Shown here: positions 42,101 through 51,099 of the stretch, piece by piece
Layout: each line of letters opens with the position of its first letter
Position numbering within the stretch: position 1 is the stretch's first letter
From: Cyanophora paradoxa
Lineage: Eukaryota > Glaucocystophyceae > Cyanophorales > Cyanophoraceae
Reading direction: 5' to 3'
Assembly: GCA_004431415.1 (NCBI GenBank)
Contig: QPMI01000010.1
Coordinates: 496,001 to 560,000 of the forward strand
DNA length: 64,000 nucleotides
Position numbers and translations under genes: made by a program
The notes under the pieces: generated by a model
Database searches by the model: none
The model's input: the letters and a program-made list of their open reading frames with translations, nothing else
Told to the model about the DNA's origin: nothing

Positions 42101-44507
42101 GGGGGAGACCCGCCGATTCGTGGAGAAGTCCCTCCTGCTCCAAAACGTCTGCCCCGAGCTGCCCGTCATCCCGGGCCATCCCTTCGCCTGCGACTCCCGT
42201 GCGCCCCGTACCCCCCCTCCCCGCCCCGTACCCCCCTGACGCCCTCCCTTGTGCAGATTTCGTGGTGCGGACGCCGCAGGACAAGAACGGCGACGCCTGC
42301 GTCCTCATCATGACGCACGAGGAGGCGGAGAAGCGGTACAAGGGCTACATGAACACCTGCTACATCCAGGGCCGCCTGCCGGCCGGCATCGAGGAGGCGG
42401 CGGCGAACGTCGACTTCCCGCGCGTCCTCTCCATGCTCATCGGCTACATGCCCAAGTGCGCCCAGCACCTGGCGGACAACGGCTACGTGACGCCGGACGA
42501 GCTCGGCTACGCGGCGGCCGTCCTCTACGCCTTCAACACCGTCGGGCCGTGGCACTTCTGCGACAAGGAGGTCTTCGACAAGGCGCCGCGCGCGGAGTTC
42601 GAGTCGCCGGCGGAGGGCTCCCAGCTGCAGTACTGCGGCATCATCAAGGGCCAGTCTGGCACCGGTGCGCCCCCTTCCTTTCCTTTCCTTTTCCTTTTCT
42701 CTCTGACGCCGCGGCCGCGCGCGCAGGCAAGTCGACGGTGACGGCGATCATGGGCGAGAGCATGGCGACCGGCCAGGTCTGCGTCTACCGCCCCTGCAGG
42801 GGCTCGGCCTTCTCGGAGCACGGCGGCGAGGAGGCGCTCTGCATGGTCATGGCGGAGGGCCTCGACCTGAAGGCCTGCACGGAGGAGGAGCTCAAGATGC
42901 GCTCGGGCGACGCCTACGCTCGCAACTTCAAGTTCGCGAAGGGCAACGACAAGCGCTGCAAGCCCCTGCGCAAGACGCTCGTGATCGTCTGCAACGGCTT
43001 CCCGCAGGTTCGCCCCCTCCCTTTCTTTCCTTTTCCTTTCCTTTCCTTTCTCACCCCTCCCGCGCGCAGCTGGAGAACCGCATGCTGGAGTTCTTCTCGC
43101 GCTTTGTCCTCATCACGCTCGACCACAAGCCGCTCAAGAAGCGCACCCACCTCCAGGCCGACATCCGCGAGAACGAGCTGCCGGCGCTGAACGTGGTGGC
43201 CTACACCTACGCCTGGAAGATCATCCACGCGCTCTCCGACGGCGAGGCGACGTGCATCCAGGCCTTCGAGCCGGTGTGGCTGCGGGAGAAGCGCCTCGCC
43301 TTCTGGCAGGAGACGGCCTCCTGCTCCCTCACCCGCTTCATCATCACCCACTGCGTCGTCGACCCCACCACCTTCCTCGTCGGCTCGGCGACGGAGGGCG
43401 GCATGACGAGCGTGGCGGGCATCTGCGCGTACATCTCGCGCACCGAGGGCCCGGACGCCTCCGCCGCCCTCGCCGCCGACATCGAGAACGGCGCGCTGGA
43501 CGAGACCATCGCCGCCTTCGGCCCCAAGTGCCGCCTCTTCTCCTACAAGGCCGGCGGCGTCTGGGAGACCTACATCCGCGGCATCGTCCCCAAGGCCCCG
43601 CTCTCCCTCGGCCCGACGCAGCCGGCCCTGCAGGCCATCCGCTTCACCCTGCCGGCGGACCCGGAGAACGGCCCCTTCCCCGTCACGGCCTCGAACAGGG
43701 GCAAGGGCAAGCGCGCCCGCAACTCGGCCCCCGGCTTCGTCCCGCCCCCGCCCCCGTCGTTCGCCCCCGCCGCCCAGCAGCACGCCGGCCAGCAGCGCAT
43801 CGACGAGATGCTGCTGCGCCAGGTCCGGCCCCGCACCCGCGCCCTCCCCGTACCCCCCTTTCCCCCGCCCCCCTCCTGACCCTCGGGCCAGGGCGAGGGC
43901 GCCTCCCCGCGGGCAGCTTCCGCAGCAGCCCCGTGGACGGCGGCGCCGGCCCCAGCGGCTACGGCAGCTCGGGCTCGCGCTCGGCCTCGGGCTCGCGCGC
44001 GCGCTCGGCCTCGGCCGCCCCTCCAGCAGCGCCGGCCCCAGCCCCGTCCCCTTCTCCCTCGCCGACCGCAGCCCCGTCCCCGCCGCCTTCGCCGCGCCCG
44101 TCCCCGGCCCCGGCGCCGTCCTCTCCGCGATCCAGGGCTTCGGGGCCCAGCAGGAGGCCGAGCGGCAGGCGCTGGCGGCGCGCCAGGCGCGCGAGGCGGA
44201 GGCGCGGCGCCAGGGCCTCTGGGCCCAGCGCCTCCAGCGCACCCTCGCCTTCCGCGCCGAGCTGGAGGCGGGCTTCCGCGCCGGCCAGATCTCCGGCGCG
44301 GAGGCCTCGGAGACTTGGCGGGCGTTCGAGGCGGAGACGGCGGGGCTGGCGAAGACCCTCGCCCAGCCCTACCGGCGCGTGGCCGTCCCGCAGTCCTACG
44401 CGCGGCGGGCGACGCTGGAGGCCTCGCGCGCGGAGATCGACGCGGCGGAGGACGTGGTGGCGGCGACGGAGGCCCACGCCCAGACCTTCCGCCACCTCCA
44501 CCACTGA
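39151..44507 (+). CDS. SF3 (D5-like) helicase, multi-exon viral gene
   Basis: ATG at 39151 (MSRLALPPEIPAKLARNTLY). The N-terminal part has a CRTCRDRHGRQGIC cysteine cluster and SMPDSHGRPMIHGAVKYVV. A long acidic/Pro-rich linker follows (40400-41560). The helicase part starts with GIVRRKPISRKDDPVFMQKL (41884). The Walker A is GIIKGQSGTGKST, motif B is MAEGLDL, then MRSGDAYARNFKF, the sensor/motif C VIVCNGFP and NRMLEFFSRFVLITLDHKP. SF3 helicases unwind DNA as hexamers and often work with HUH initiators. The C-terminus is helical (QQEAERQALAARQAREAEAR) and ends FRHLHH. Introns are certain where stops interrupt the frame (about 40150-40222). One intron (42665-42726) splits the Walker A loop; another is at 43008-43069. 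Borders between 40340 and 40460 are unresolved, so two genes cannot be excluded. Confidence 0.8.
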
Positions 44508-44520
44508 GCTCTCCGAGGCG

Positions 44521-44536
44521 GTATTTTTTCTCAACC
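44521..44536 (+). promoter_or_regulatory. Viral promoter motif
   Basis: GTATTTTTTCTCAACC, 20 bases before the ATG at 44557 and 13 bases after the helicase stop codon. Confidence 0.6.
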
Positions 44537-44556
44537 CCTTCCAATTCGGTCCCGCG

Positions 44557-44748
44557 ATGGCCCTCGCTGACAGCTATCCCCCGCATTACTCGCTAGGAGC
44601 CCTCGCCGCGACCCTCACCTGGCTCCTCGGCGGCACGCCCACCGCCTCGGCCGTCATCGGCGTGGGCTTCGGCTACGCCGCCAAGACCCTCTACGCCCCC
44701 GGCTCCTACTCGCAGGCGACGGCCGGCATGCGCCCCGCCGGGCGTTAA
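44557..44748 (+). CDS. Small viral membrane protein
   Basis: 63 residues from ATG at 44557 (MALADSYPPHYSLGALAATL). Two hydrophobic stretches (LGALAATLTWLLGG and ASAVIGVGFGYAA) could make a membrane hairpin. The family is unknown. It is the first of a run of four small rightward genes, each preceded by the AT-rich viral motif. A virion-membrane role is inference. Confidence 0.7.
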   Translation: MALADSYPPHYSLGALAATLTWLLGGTPTASAVIGVGFGYAAKTLYAPGSYSQATAGMRPAGR

Positions 44749-44819
44749 CTCTCCCTTTTCAAACGTTCATTCCCCCCTTTCCCTTTTCCAAGTTGCTCAA
44801 GTCCGTCGACGTTCCCTTT

Positions 44820-44832
44820 TAAATTTTCTTCA
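44820..44832 (+). promoter_or_regulatory. Viral promoter motif
   Basis: TAAATTTTCTTCA, 20 bases before the ATG at 44853. Confidence 0.65.
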
Positions 44833-44852
44833 TTCACGTTACACGTCTGAAC

Positions 44853-45323
44853 ATGCCGAACGCCGTAGAGAAGCTGTTGTGTACGGTGTTCAAATCGGAC
44901 TCACGCTGCAGCAAGATCGGCGAGGCTGCCAAGGGGGGCGGGGCGGAGGGGCCTAGGATCAAGGCGGCGGACCCGGCGCCGCCCGCGCTGAAGTCGATTA
45001 GGGCGGCGGGCAAGGGAAGGGGCATCGGGGCGCTGTCCCTCGTGGCGATCGCCCCGGGCCAGCGCGAGGCGGCGCACGCGGCGAAGGCGGCGCTGGCCTC
45101 GCAGAGGCAGGCGGAGGCCTACCCGCGCCTGGGCGAGGGCCTGCACCCGCCCGGCGGCCGCGCGTACGACGTGAGCGCCTACTTCGACAACGCCAACGGG
45201 CTGAGCCGCCAGGAGATCTGGGCCTGGGAGGCGCGGCGCGCGGTCGACGGGCACCTGCCGCTGCTCGTGGCGGTGGGCGGCTCGCTCCTGATGGTCTGGT
45301 ACCTGCGCGGCCTCGTGATTTAG
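44853..45323 (+). CDS. Viral protein with C-terminal membrane anchor
   Basis: 156 residues (MPNAVEKLLCTVFKSDSRCS). The first 70 residues are basic and Gly/Ala-rich; the middle reads RAYDVSAYFDNANGLSRQEI. The last 22 residues form one hydrophobic segment (LPLLVAVGGSLLMVWYLRGL), which suggests a tail anchor. There is no recognised domain. It lies in the small-gene cluster between the helicase and the repeat array. Confidence 0.75.
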   Translation: MPNAVEKLLCTVFKSDSRCSKIGEAAKGGGAEGPRIKAADPAPPALKSIRAAGKGRGIGALSLVAIAPGQREAAHAAKAALASQRQAEAYPRLGEGLHPPGGRAYDVSAYFDNANGLSRQEIWAWEARRAVDGHLPLLVAVGGSLLMVWYLRGLVI

Positions 45324-45326
45324 ATA

Positions 45327-45338
45327 GATTTTCGAAGC
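45327..45338 (+). promoter_or_regulatory. Viral promoter motif
   Basis: GATTTTCGAAGC, 11 bases before the ATG at 45350. Confidence 0.55.
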
Positions 45339-45349
45339 GCTAGCTAAAG

Positions 45350-45751
45350 ATGGGCTGGGTGGACGGCGTGCTGACCAAGGTCTTCGGCCCGAAGAGCGCG
45401 CAGCCGCCGCCAAGCTTCAACCTGGCCGCGGCGATCAGCACGACGATCGAGCGCAAGAACAACGAGCTCATCCTAAAGAACGACGGCAAGCTTCCCTGGG
45501 CCGACGTGGCCGCGGGAGCGCTGGGCAGCACGCTGACGGGAATCGATCGGACGGGCGCCGCGGGCGTGAAGGTCGGGCAGGCGGTTGCGGCCGTGCCGGA
45601 GCTTGCGATGAAGGGCTGGCACTACGCCAAGATCGCCGCCGGCGTCGCCGCGGTGCTCCTTGCAATCTGGCTCGCGTGGAAGCTGCGCGGCGCCTACCAG
45701 GGCGCGCGGCTGCAGAGCGCGCAGCTCGACTATTTTCTAAAGGCTAGGTAA
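45350..45751 (+). CDS. Viral membrane protein
   Basis: 133 residues (MGWVDGVLTKVFGPKSAQPP). A Gly-rich middle (DVAAGALGSTLTGIDRTGAA) precedes a hydrophobic helix (IAAGVAAVLLAIWLAWKL) and a short basic C-terminal tail with QSAQLDYFLKAR. One membrane span is predicted. The family is unknown. The next promoter motif overlaps its last codons (DYFLKAR is coded by the ATTTTCTAAAGG element). Confidence 0.75.
   Translation: MGWVDGVLTKVFGPKSAQPPPSFNLAAAISTTIERKNNELILKNDGKLPWADVAAGALGSTLTGIDRTGAAGVKVGQAVAAVPELAMKGWHYAKIAAGVAAVLLAIWLAWKLRGAYQGARLQSAQLDYFLKAR
45731..45743 (+). promoter_or_regulatory. Viral promoter motif
   Basis: TATTTTCTAAAGG inside the end of the preceding gene, 20 bases before the ATG at 45764. 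One of the best matches to the consensus. Confidence 0.7.
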
Positions 45752-45763
45752 AGCGAGCGAACC

Positions 45764-46168
45764 ATGCCCCGCGGCGGCTCTTCCCCCCGTGTCTCCTTCG
45801 CTGAGAACGAAGTCGCCGCTACCCCCCTGGAGCCCGGCGTCAAGCTGGAGCGCGCGAACGCAGTCTCCATCAAGAAGGCCAAGCGTGCGCTGGTTCTAGA
45901 AGTCCCCAAGACCGCCTCGCAGTTCCTTCCCACGTCCGAGTACGACGGCACGGAGGATACGGAGAAGGTTGCATTCAACAAGCGCAAGACGTACAAGGCT
46001 ATACGCGAGGGCCAGCTGCTGCCCACGGACGCGGTTCCCGGGCTGCCGGGCACCACGGCCGGCGAGCTGCTCGTGCGCAACCTGCGCCTGCAGTACGTCT
46101 CCCGCCTCCGCCGCTCCAAGGCCAAGAAGGCGCGCCTGGACTCGGGCGATAGCAGCTCTAGCTCGTAG
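45764..46168 (+). CDS. Basic viral protein of unknown function
   Basis: 134 residues (MPRGGSSPRVSFAENEVAAT). It is rich in Lys and Arg (SIKKAKRALVLEVPK, RLRRSKAKKARLDSGD) and ends in a Ser run. The RVSF near residue 9 has the shape of a PP1-docking RVxF motif, which may be chance. The composition suits a nucleic-acid-binding or nuclear protein. It is convergent with the next gene, with 16 bases between stops. Confidence 0.7.
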   Translation: MPRGGSSPRVSFAENEVAATPLEPGVKLERANAVSIKKAKRALVLEVPKTASQFLPTSEYDGTEDTEKVAFNKRKTYKAIREGQLLPTDAVPGLPGTTAGELLVRNLRLQYVSRLRRSKAKKARLDSGDSSSSS

Positions 46169-46184
46169 GGCTCTGTACTCAATA

Positions 46185-46469
46185 CTACCAGTTCCTGTTC
46201 CTATCCCAGAGCACGACTCGGGTAAAGGGCACGGTCATAGCGAACATGAACTCGGCAAACTTGGCGAAGTTCATGAGGGTCCCTAGGCGCGGGTCCTCCC
46301 AGTAGATCGCTTCGCGCAGGGACTCGTAGATGCGCATGAGGGAGCGCTCGTTCTCCGTCGCGAAGGCGTCGGAGGGCTCGTCGGGATCCGGATCCGAGAG
46401 CTCCGAGTACTCGTCCGAGCTGCCCGCGCTCTCGACGCCTGCGGCCGGGTCGGGCGAGGGGTCAGCCAT
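46185..46469 (-). CDS. Acidic viral protein of unknown function
   Basis: 94 residues (MADPSPDPAAGVESAGSSDE). The N-terminal half is strongly acidic with SDPDPDEPSDAF. The C-terminal half reads SLMRIYESLREAIYWEDPRL, then a hydrophobic stretch NFAKFAEFMFAMTVPFTRVV that may touch a membrane. It is preceded on the minus strand by GATTTTCTAG (46488-46499). Confidence 0.68.
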   Translation of the reverse strand: MADPSPDPAAGVESAGSSDEYSELSDPDPDEPSDAFATENERSLMRIYESLREAIYWEDPRLGTLMNFAKFAEFMFAMTVPFTRVVLWDRNRNW

Positions 46470-46487
46470 TCTTTGCTGGTAGAAGGG

Positions 46488-46499
46488 CTAGAAAATCAC
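46488..46499 (-). promoter_or_regulatory. Viral promoter motif
   Basis: Minus-strand GTGATTTTCTAG, 18 bases before the ATG at 46469. It overlaps the stop region of the upstream gene. Confidence 0.65.
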
Positions 46500-46837
46500 G
46501 GCCGCCGGTACTCCATCGAGTCGCCGCGCCAGTACTTGTTGCCGGAGGCGAGCAGCTTCATCGGCTCGCCCGTCGAGTCGTGCGTCCAGGCCTCGCCCGT
46601 CCAGACGGCCGTGCCGCCGTCCTCCAGCTTGAGGCGGTGGCCCGCCTCGAGCCGATCGCCGTTGAGCATGCGGCCGGCCATGAGCGCCAGGTCCCACTCG
46701 GTGAGGCCGCGCTGCTCTTCGGCGGTGAGGCCGCGCTCGACGCGCTCGGGCTGGCGCGCCTCGCGCTCCATGCGGCTGAGGCCCACTAGGAAGAAGATGG
46801 GCAGCGCAAAGGCCATGAGATCTAGCAGGGCCTCCAT
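46496..46837 (-). CDS. Viral protein with N-terminal membrane segment
   Basis: 113 residues. MEALLDLMAFALPIFFLVGL is an N-terminal signal anchor. The rest is soluble, with an ERGLTAEEQRGLTEWDLALM helix and a compact GHRLKLEDGGTAVWTGEAWT segment that looks like beta hairpins. Unknown family. It is tightly packed with its neighbours. Confidence 0.72.
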   Translation of the reverse strand: MEALLDLMAFALPIFFLVGLSRMEREARQPERVERGLTAEEQRGLTEWDLALMAGRMLNGDRLEAGHRLKLEDGGTAVWTGEAWTHDSTGEPMKLLASGNKYWRGDSMEYRRP

Positions 46838-46856
46838 TGGGCAAGACTTAGGCGAT

Positions 46857-46867
46857 GATTAGAAAAG
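46857..46867 (-). promoter_or_regulatory. Viral promoter motif
   Basis: Minus-strand CTTTTCTAATC, 19 bases before the ATG at 46837. It overlaps the last codons of the upstream gene. Confidence 0.6.
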
Positions 46868-47152
46868 GTTCCGGGCCAGGCCCGAGAGCTGCGGGCCCAG
46901 GCGCCGGGCGGCGTAGTAGAGCGCGGCGGCCGCCGCTGCAAGGATCAGGAGGCGGGGCGGGCCGCGCGCGGGCTCCTCCAGGGTCAAGTCCACGGTCTCT
47001 GGCTCGCGCGCCGGCGTCGCCAGGATCTCGGGCTCGGAGCTGAGGGACTTGGGCCCGCGGCGGCGGCGCTGCTTGGGGGCCGAGGCGGCGGCGGCGGCGG
47101 AGAGAAGGTCCTCGGGCTCCTGCTTGATACCTGCGCAGTCAGTAAAGTCCAT
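46859..47152 (-). CDS. Viral protein with C-terminal membrane anchor
   Basis: 97 residues (MDFTDCAGIKQEPEDLLSAA). A basic patch PKQRRRRGPK resembles a nuclear localisation signal, followed by acidic residues. A hydrophobic helix (RLLILAAAAAALYYAARRL) lies near the C-terminus. Unknown family. Confidence 0.7.
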   Translation of the reverse strand: MDFTDCAGIKQEPEDLLSAAAAASAPKQRRRRGPKSLSSEPEILATPAREPETVDLTLEEPARGPPRLLILAAAAAALYYAARRLGPQLSGLARNLF

Positions 47153-47165
47153 GCTTGCTGGGTAC

Positions 47166-47177
47166 CTCGGAAAATTG
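47166..47177 (-). promoter_or_regulatory. Viral promoter motif
   Basis: Minus-strand ACAATTTTCCGAGG, about 13 bases before the ATG at 47152. The same AATTTTCCGAGG form precedes the 61127 gene, and a CCTCGGAAAATTTTCTAGG element precedes the HUH gene. Confidence 0.65.
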
Positions 47178-47233
47178 TGGGAGGTGCCCGGCGGCTGCGA
47201 ACGTAGGATGGGGGGAGAAGTGACGCGGACGCG

Positions 47234-47640
47234 AATACGTCATAGTCGAATACGTCATAGTCCAAAACCTGGACTCGGGACTTGGCCCGGGCCCTGGGGA
47301 GGGGGGTACATGTTATGTCCAAATGTCCAAATGTCCAAATGTCCAAATGTCCAAATGTCCAAATGTCCAAATGTCCAAATGTCCAAATGTCCAATTGAAA
47401 GGTTGCGGAGGTTGCGGACGCGTCACAAATACGTCATAGTCGAATACGTCATAGTCCAAAACCTGGACTCGGGACTTGGCCCGGGCCCTGGGGAGGGGGG
47501 TACATGTTATGTCCAAATGTCCAAATGTCCAAATGTCCAATTGAAAGGTTGCGGAGGTTGCGGACGCGTCACAAATACGTCATAGTCGAATACGTCATAG
47601 TCCAAAACCTGGACTTGGGACCTGGGCCCAGACTCTCGCC
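47234..47640. repeat. Compound repeat array with octamer iterons
   Basis: A module starting AATACGTCATAGTCGAATACGTCATAGTCC begins at 47234, 47428 and 47574. Each module has two ACGTCA words, then AAACCTGGACT(C/T)GGGAC. The first two modules continue to TACATGTTATGTCC and a run of the octamer CAAATGTC (about ten copies at 47315-47392, about four at 47508-47542), then TTGAAAGGTTGCGGAGGTTGCGGACGCGTCAC. The 194 and 146 base spacings differ by exactly six octamers. No coding function is likely. Candidate roles are a replication origin or an enhancer. Confidence 0.93.
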
Positions 47641-47779
47641 AAGTTTCAAATAATAATACTGTACCCCTATTATAATAATACTTAGTATAATAATAATACT
47701 ATTGCATTCATTGCTTTTGAATGTAGTTAATGTCATAGCAACTTGAACATGATGTCATGATGATTTCAAGTTAAATACC

Positions 47780-50760
47780 AGGGTAGTGTGTTTTTGTTCA
47801 AGTCTCTTTTTTTTACCGGCAGGGTCCCCGGTCAGCTCCAACAAGGAGGCGCGCGCCCCCGGTCAGCTCCAACAAGGAGGCGCGCGAGCTATATTACTAT
47901 CAGGCCGATCCGTACAGTTGGGTTGCATACCTGGAGACCTGGAAGGGCCTCGAAGCCCGCTACCGCAAAGAGCACCTGGAGGCCGAGGCGGCGCCTGGCG
48001 GCTCATACGTGGCCGACGCCCCAGCGTACGCCTGGACGGACGGGAGCCTGAAAGAGGGCCAGACGGTTAACGCTCGCGCGGGCTACGCAGTACACTGGCC
48101 GGAAACGGACCTCAGAACTGGCGCAAGCCTGCACCCGCCGGGTATCCTCACGGACTTCTTTGCCCGGCTCCGGGGCCTGCAGGAGATCAACAAGGCGGAA
48201 CTCCAGGCGGCGCTTATGGCTGACCTGCTCTCGCCTTTCGGAGCGGTTCTACACGTCGACAACATGAACGCGATCCGCTGGTACTCCGATTTCGTCCAGC
48301 ACGCGAGCTGCCGCAGCCCGCGGGAATACATCCGGCACGCCTGCTCCGCGGAACTGTACGCATGGAGCAAGCTCAGGACAATGCTAGAGGAGCGCGGGCG
48401 GCCGCTCAAACTCGTCAAAGTCAAAGCGCACGCGAAGGGCGACGCCCGCGACCCCCACAACGACGTCGCGGACGCCGGAGCGAACGTGGCGGCCGACCTG
48501 GAGCTGGCGGACGAACACCGGCATGAGCCTCTCTTTCTGCCGCCGGCCTTCAGCATGCCTGCGGTGCTCACCATCAGCGACCCCGACGGGCGCACACGAC
48601 GGGTGGAAGGGGACCCCAAGGCACACATGGACGCACTTCACGAGCACCAGACGCACTTTGCCTGGACCCAACAACCGCTGGCTGGCGCGCTCCTGCGCCG
48701 AGGCGCCGACGGCGCAGACATAGCAGGGCTATATGCGGAAACGAGCGTAGGTTCCCGATTCCAAGGCGCCAATGGAGCCCGCAACGCGCTATTCAAGTTT
48801 CGGACGCAGCTGCTCTGTAGCTCGCTACCAGCGAACGAAGTCCGGGTACGTGACCAGAAGGAACTCTACGCCGCCTGCAACCCTGGGGGACGCTGTGCGG
48901 GCTGCGCCACCAGAACGCCGCTCCCTCGTGCAGAGACTAGCGGCCCGACAGCCTCACAGAACAGCCAGACTGCAACAGAGGCCTCGCATGCTCAACCAGC
49001 AGCGGGCGCCAGCCGCCCGATCCGGGCACCGACGGCTCTCACCGCAGGCCCGACTGAAACTTTCCCGCACGTCTTCCTGTGCCCGGGTCCGCATGCGGTC
49101 GCGCACCGCGCGGAGACTGCTCGCGAACTGAACCGACTTCTGCTCTGCGCATACAGAGAGGCCCACGGCCTCACAGCGCCGCCAGCAGGAGCCCTCCTTG
49201 CTCCCGACCTGGTCCCAATCTTCCTCCGCGTCGCGGACGACGACACCGAGGCGCGCAGCTACGATGGTAGGCCGTACGCGTATCCGCGCCTCTGGGTGCT
49301 CCAGGGCCTTGCTCCGCAGAGTCTAGAAAGCGCCCTCACACGCTGCCTGAACCTTGCACCCCGGTACGCGGCACGCGCAGCTAAACGCGTTCGGCAAACG
49401 CTTCTGGAACGGGCCCGACGCCTCTGGTCACGTCGCTGCGAAATCAACGCGGAGTGGGAACGCGACTGCCGCGTCTCCCAGGCCTCAAAGAAGCGACCGC
49501 GCCCGCCCCGCACGGGCGCCCGCGCCCGAGAGCGGGCCCGCGGCCCCGGACCTGTAAGGAAGTCTGCGCCGCCTGCGACGGGCCGATTCGCCTTCACAAT
49601 CTACTCAACGCCGCTCGGAACGCAGACTGCCCACCGGAGTACGCGGGCTGGAAGGCGGCGCTCCGCGCCCAAGAGCTCTACGATTGCGTCAAGGTACGCC
49701 CTTGGGAGTCACATCCTAGCCCGCTCTAAACGGTACCCCGAGCCGCGCGAAAGGGGGGGGGGGGGGGGGGCTACGTCGGGAGGAGACTCTCGACACCACC
49801 TACCTACTACTTCACCATACCTAGTCCTCGAGAAACTTACCTGATCTACTCTTAGCCTCGCACACACTAGATATAGCCGCCCCGACCGACTCGCTGGGCC
49901 CCGCCCAAGCGAGCGCCTGCCTTGCCTCCCTCTCCCGCTCTGCCCTCCCGCTCGCTCTCTTGGCCCTGCCTCCCATTCACGACCTCGCCCGCGCTCCTCG
50001 CGCCTCGACAGGGAGGGAACGATGGATCGGAAGGCTTGGCGGAAGGCTTCGGCTGGTCGTTGCACCCACCAGATACCCCGGCCATCGTGCCAGGACCGTG
50101 GGTTGAAGGACCGCCGCGGAGGGGGGCTCGCAATTGCCCGCGGCGGGGGTGCGGCGGCTGGTTCGAGGCTGGAAGCCCTGCTGACCGAGAAATCCGACCC
50201 TCCCCCTCCCCGCCACGGCCGGCGCCGACCTTCTCCGTCCCGCCCCACTTCTTCCCCGCAACGTCCCCCTCGCCTCATTCCCCTCGGCCCCTCTACGCCG
50301 ACGTGCTTCCACCCGCGCTTCGGGCGAGCGGCCCCTCGACGCGGAGCCCGCCGCGCTAGCTGTAGTCGCGGCCGCGTCGAGAGTAGGCAGATTAGACCGC
50401 GGGTCCGTCCTGGCTTTCCTACCGTACAGTAGAACAGCCCGCGAGCTCCGGACGTCCCGACGGTCCCTAGGCAGGCAGCACTAGCAGTAGTAGTGTTTTA
50501 ATTTACCTCCCTCTCGTAGACCCTGGGTAGTCCTCTCGGTAGCCTAGTCCTAAGCTAGGCTAGATGTATAGGTAGTAGCTCTCTGCTCTGGGTTAGCTTT
50601 GCTTTAGTTTACGTCTCCTTGACTAGCTCCACCCTGTCCGATGGCTGATAGGTTCCCTACCCGGCGTAACCAGTAGGCTCATCTTTCGACTTGACACTTT
50701 ACGGACTCCTCAGTTCTATCATTAGCCGTATTGTCTCGGTGTGTGCGAATTCACTAATCC
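47780..50760 (+). mobile_element. Possible 5'-truncated LINE-like insertion with RNase H domain
   Basis: The segment between the repeat array and the 50.78 kb gene has none of the compact viral promoter motifs. It contains an ORF with an RNase H domain that has no proper start, followed by about 1 kb of non-coding DNA. 5' truncation and a long 3' flank are typical of non-LTR retroelements. No reverse transcriptase domain, poly(A) tail or target-site duplication was identified, so the insertion interpretation is inference. A genuine viral RNase H gene is the alternative. Confidence 0.45.
47871..49844 (+). pseudogene. RNase H-domain protein, 5' end missing
   Basis: The open frame runs in from about 47850 with no ATG before the domain. 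It reads LETWKGLEARYRKEHLEAEA, then the RNase H fold with all four acidic positions: AYAWTDGS, INKAELQAAL, GAVLHVDNMNAIRWY and HNDVADAGAN (D-E-D-D), plus VKVKAHAKGD before the last. The C-terminal part has CNPGGRCAGC and FPHVFLCPGPHAVAHR, which resembles the Cys/His cluster after RNase H in some non-LTR retroelements. Near 49550 the likely frame shifts: another frame continues as VCAACDGPIRLHNLLNAA and LRAQELYDCVK up to 49693. A 31-base tandem duplication around 47840-47890 disrupts the 5' part. RNase H removes RNA from RNA-DNA hybrids. Decay and the missing start suggest that it is inactive. Confidence 0.6.
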
Positions 50761-50781
50761 ACCGGCATCTTCGCATACGTA
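49740..50781. other. Non-coding segment after the RNase H ORF
   Basis: No convincing gene. It begins with a run of about 15-20 G (49755-49771). The last 350 bases are lower in GC with CTAGGCTAG/TAGCCTAGTCCTAAG words. It may be the 3' untranslated part of the retroelement-like insertion. Confidence 0.4.
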
Positions 50782-50994
50782 ATGCACGACGATGATTTCA
50801 GGCGCAACACGTTCTACTTCTGCAAGCTCCTTCGCGACATTTCTTCGGAGCACCGCAAGGGCGATGAGTATGATTGGATTGAGCTCCTCCCCCGCAAGAG
50901 CGAGCTCGTACTCTGGAGAGATAAGTGCATTGTAGGCAGGTTCAAGCTTAGCTCGATTCGTGTAGCCGTCGTAGAGGATCTGATGGTGAATTGA
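50782..50994 (+). CDS. Small viral ORF, 70 residues
   Basis: MHDDDFRRNTFYFCKLLRDI, then DEYDWIELLPRKSELVLWRD and VGRFKLSSIRVAVVEDLMVN. Codon usage is less GC-rich than its neighbours, and the protein has a mixed alpha/beta appearance. No promoter motif was seen ahead of it, and the function is unknown. It sits between the insertion and the 51.1 kb gene. Confidence 0.5.
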   Translation: MHDDDFRRNTFYFCKLLRDISSEHRKGDEYDWIELLPRKSELVLWRDKCIVGRFKLSSIRVAVVEDLMVN

Positions 50995-51051
50995 ACACGT
51001 GTTTTACCTGAATCACCTGAGCGCTCAGCTGAAGTCAGGTGGGGCGGCCTC

Positions 51052-51065
51052 AAATATTTTCTAGC
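51052..51065 (+). promoter_or_regulatory. Viral promoter motif
   Basis: AAATATTTTCTAGC, 34 bases before the ATG at 51100. Confidence 0.65.
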
Positions 51066-51099
51066 GCTAGGCTGAAGCACACTCTAAGCTAACGCAACC

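Noticed and set aside
43252..44748. 498-residue plus-strand frame inside the helicase gene
   Set aside because: Most of it is out of frame with the helicase. Only its last 63 codons (from 44557) look like a real gene, which is listed separately.
47315..47392. Possible CRISPR array
   Set aside because: The repeats are direct 8-base units without unique spacers of constant length, in a eukaryotic and viral context without cas genes.
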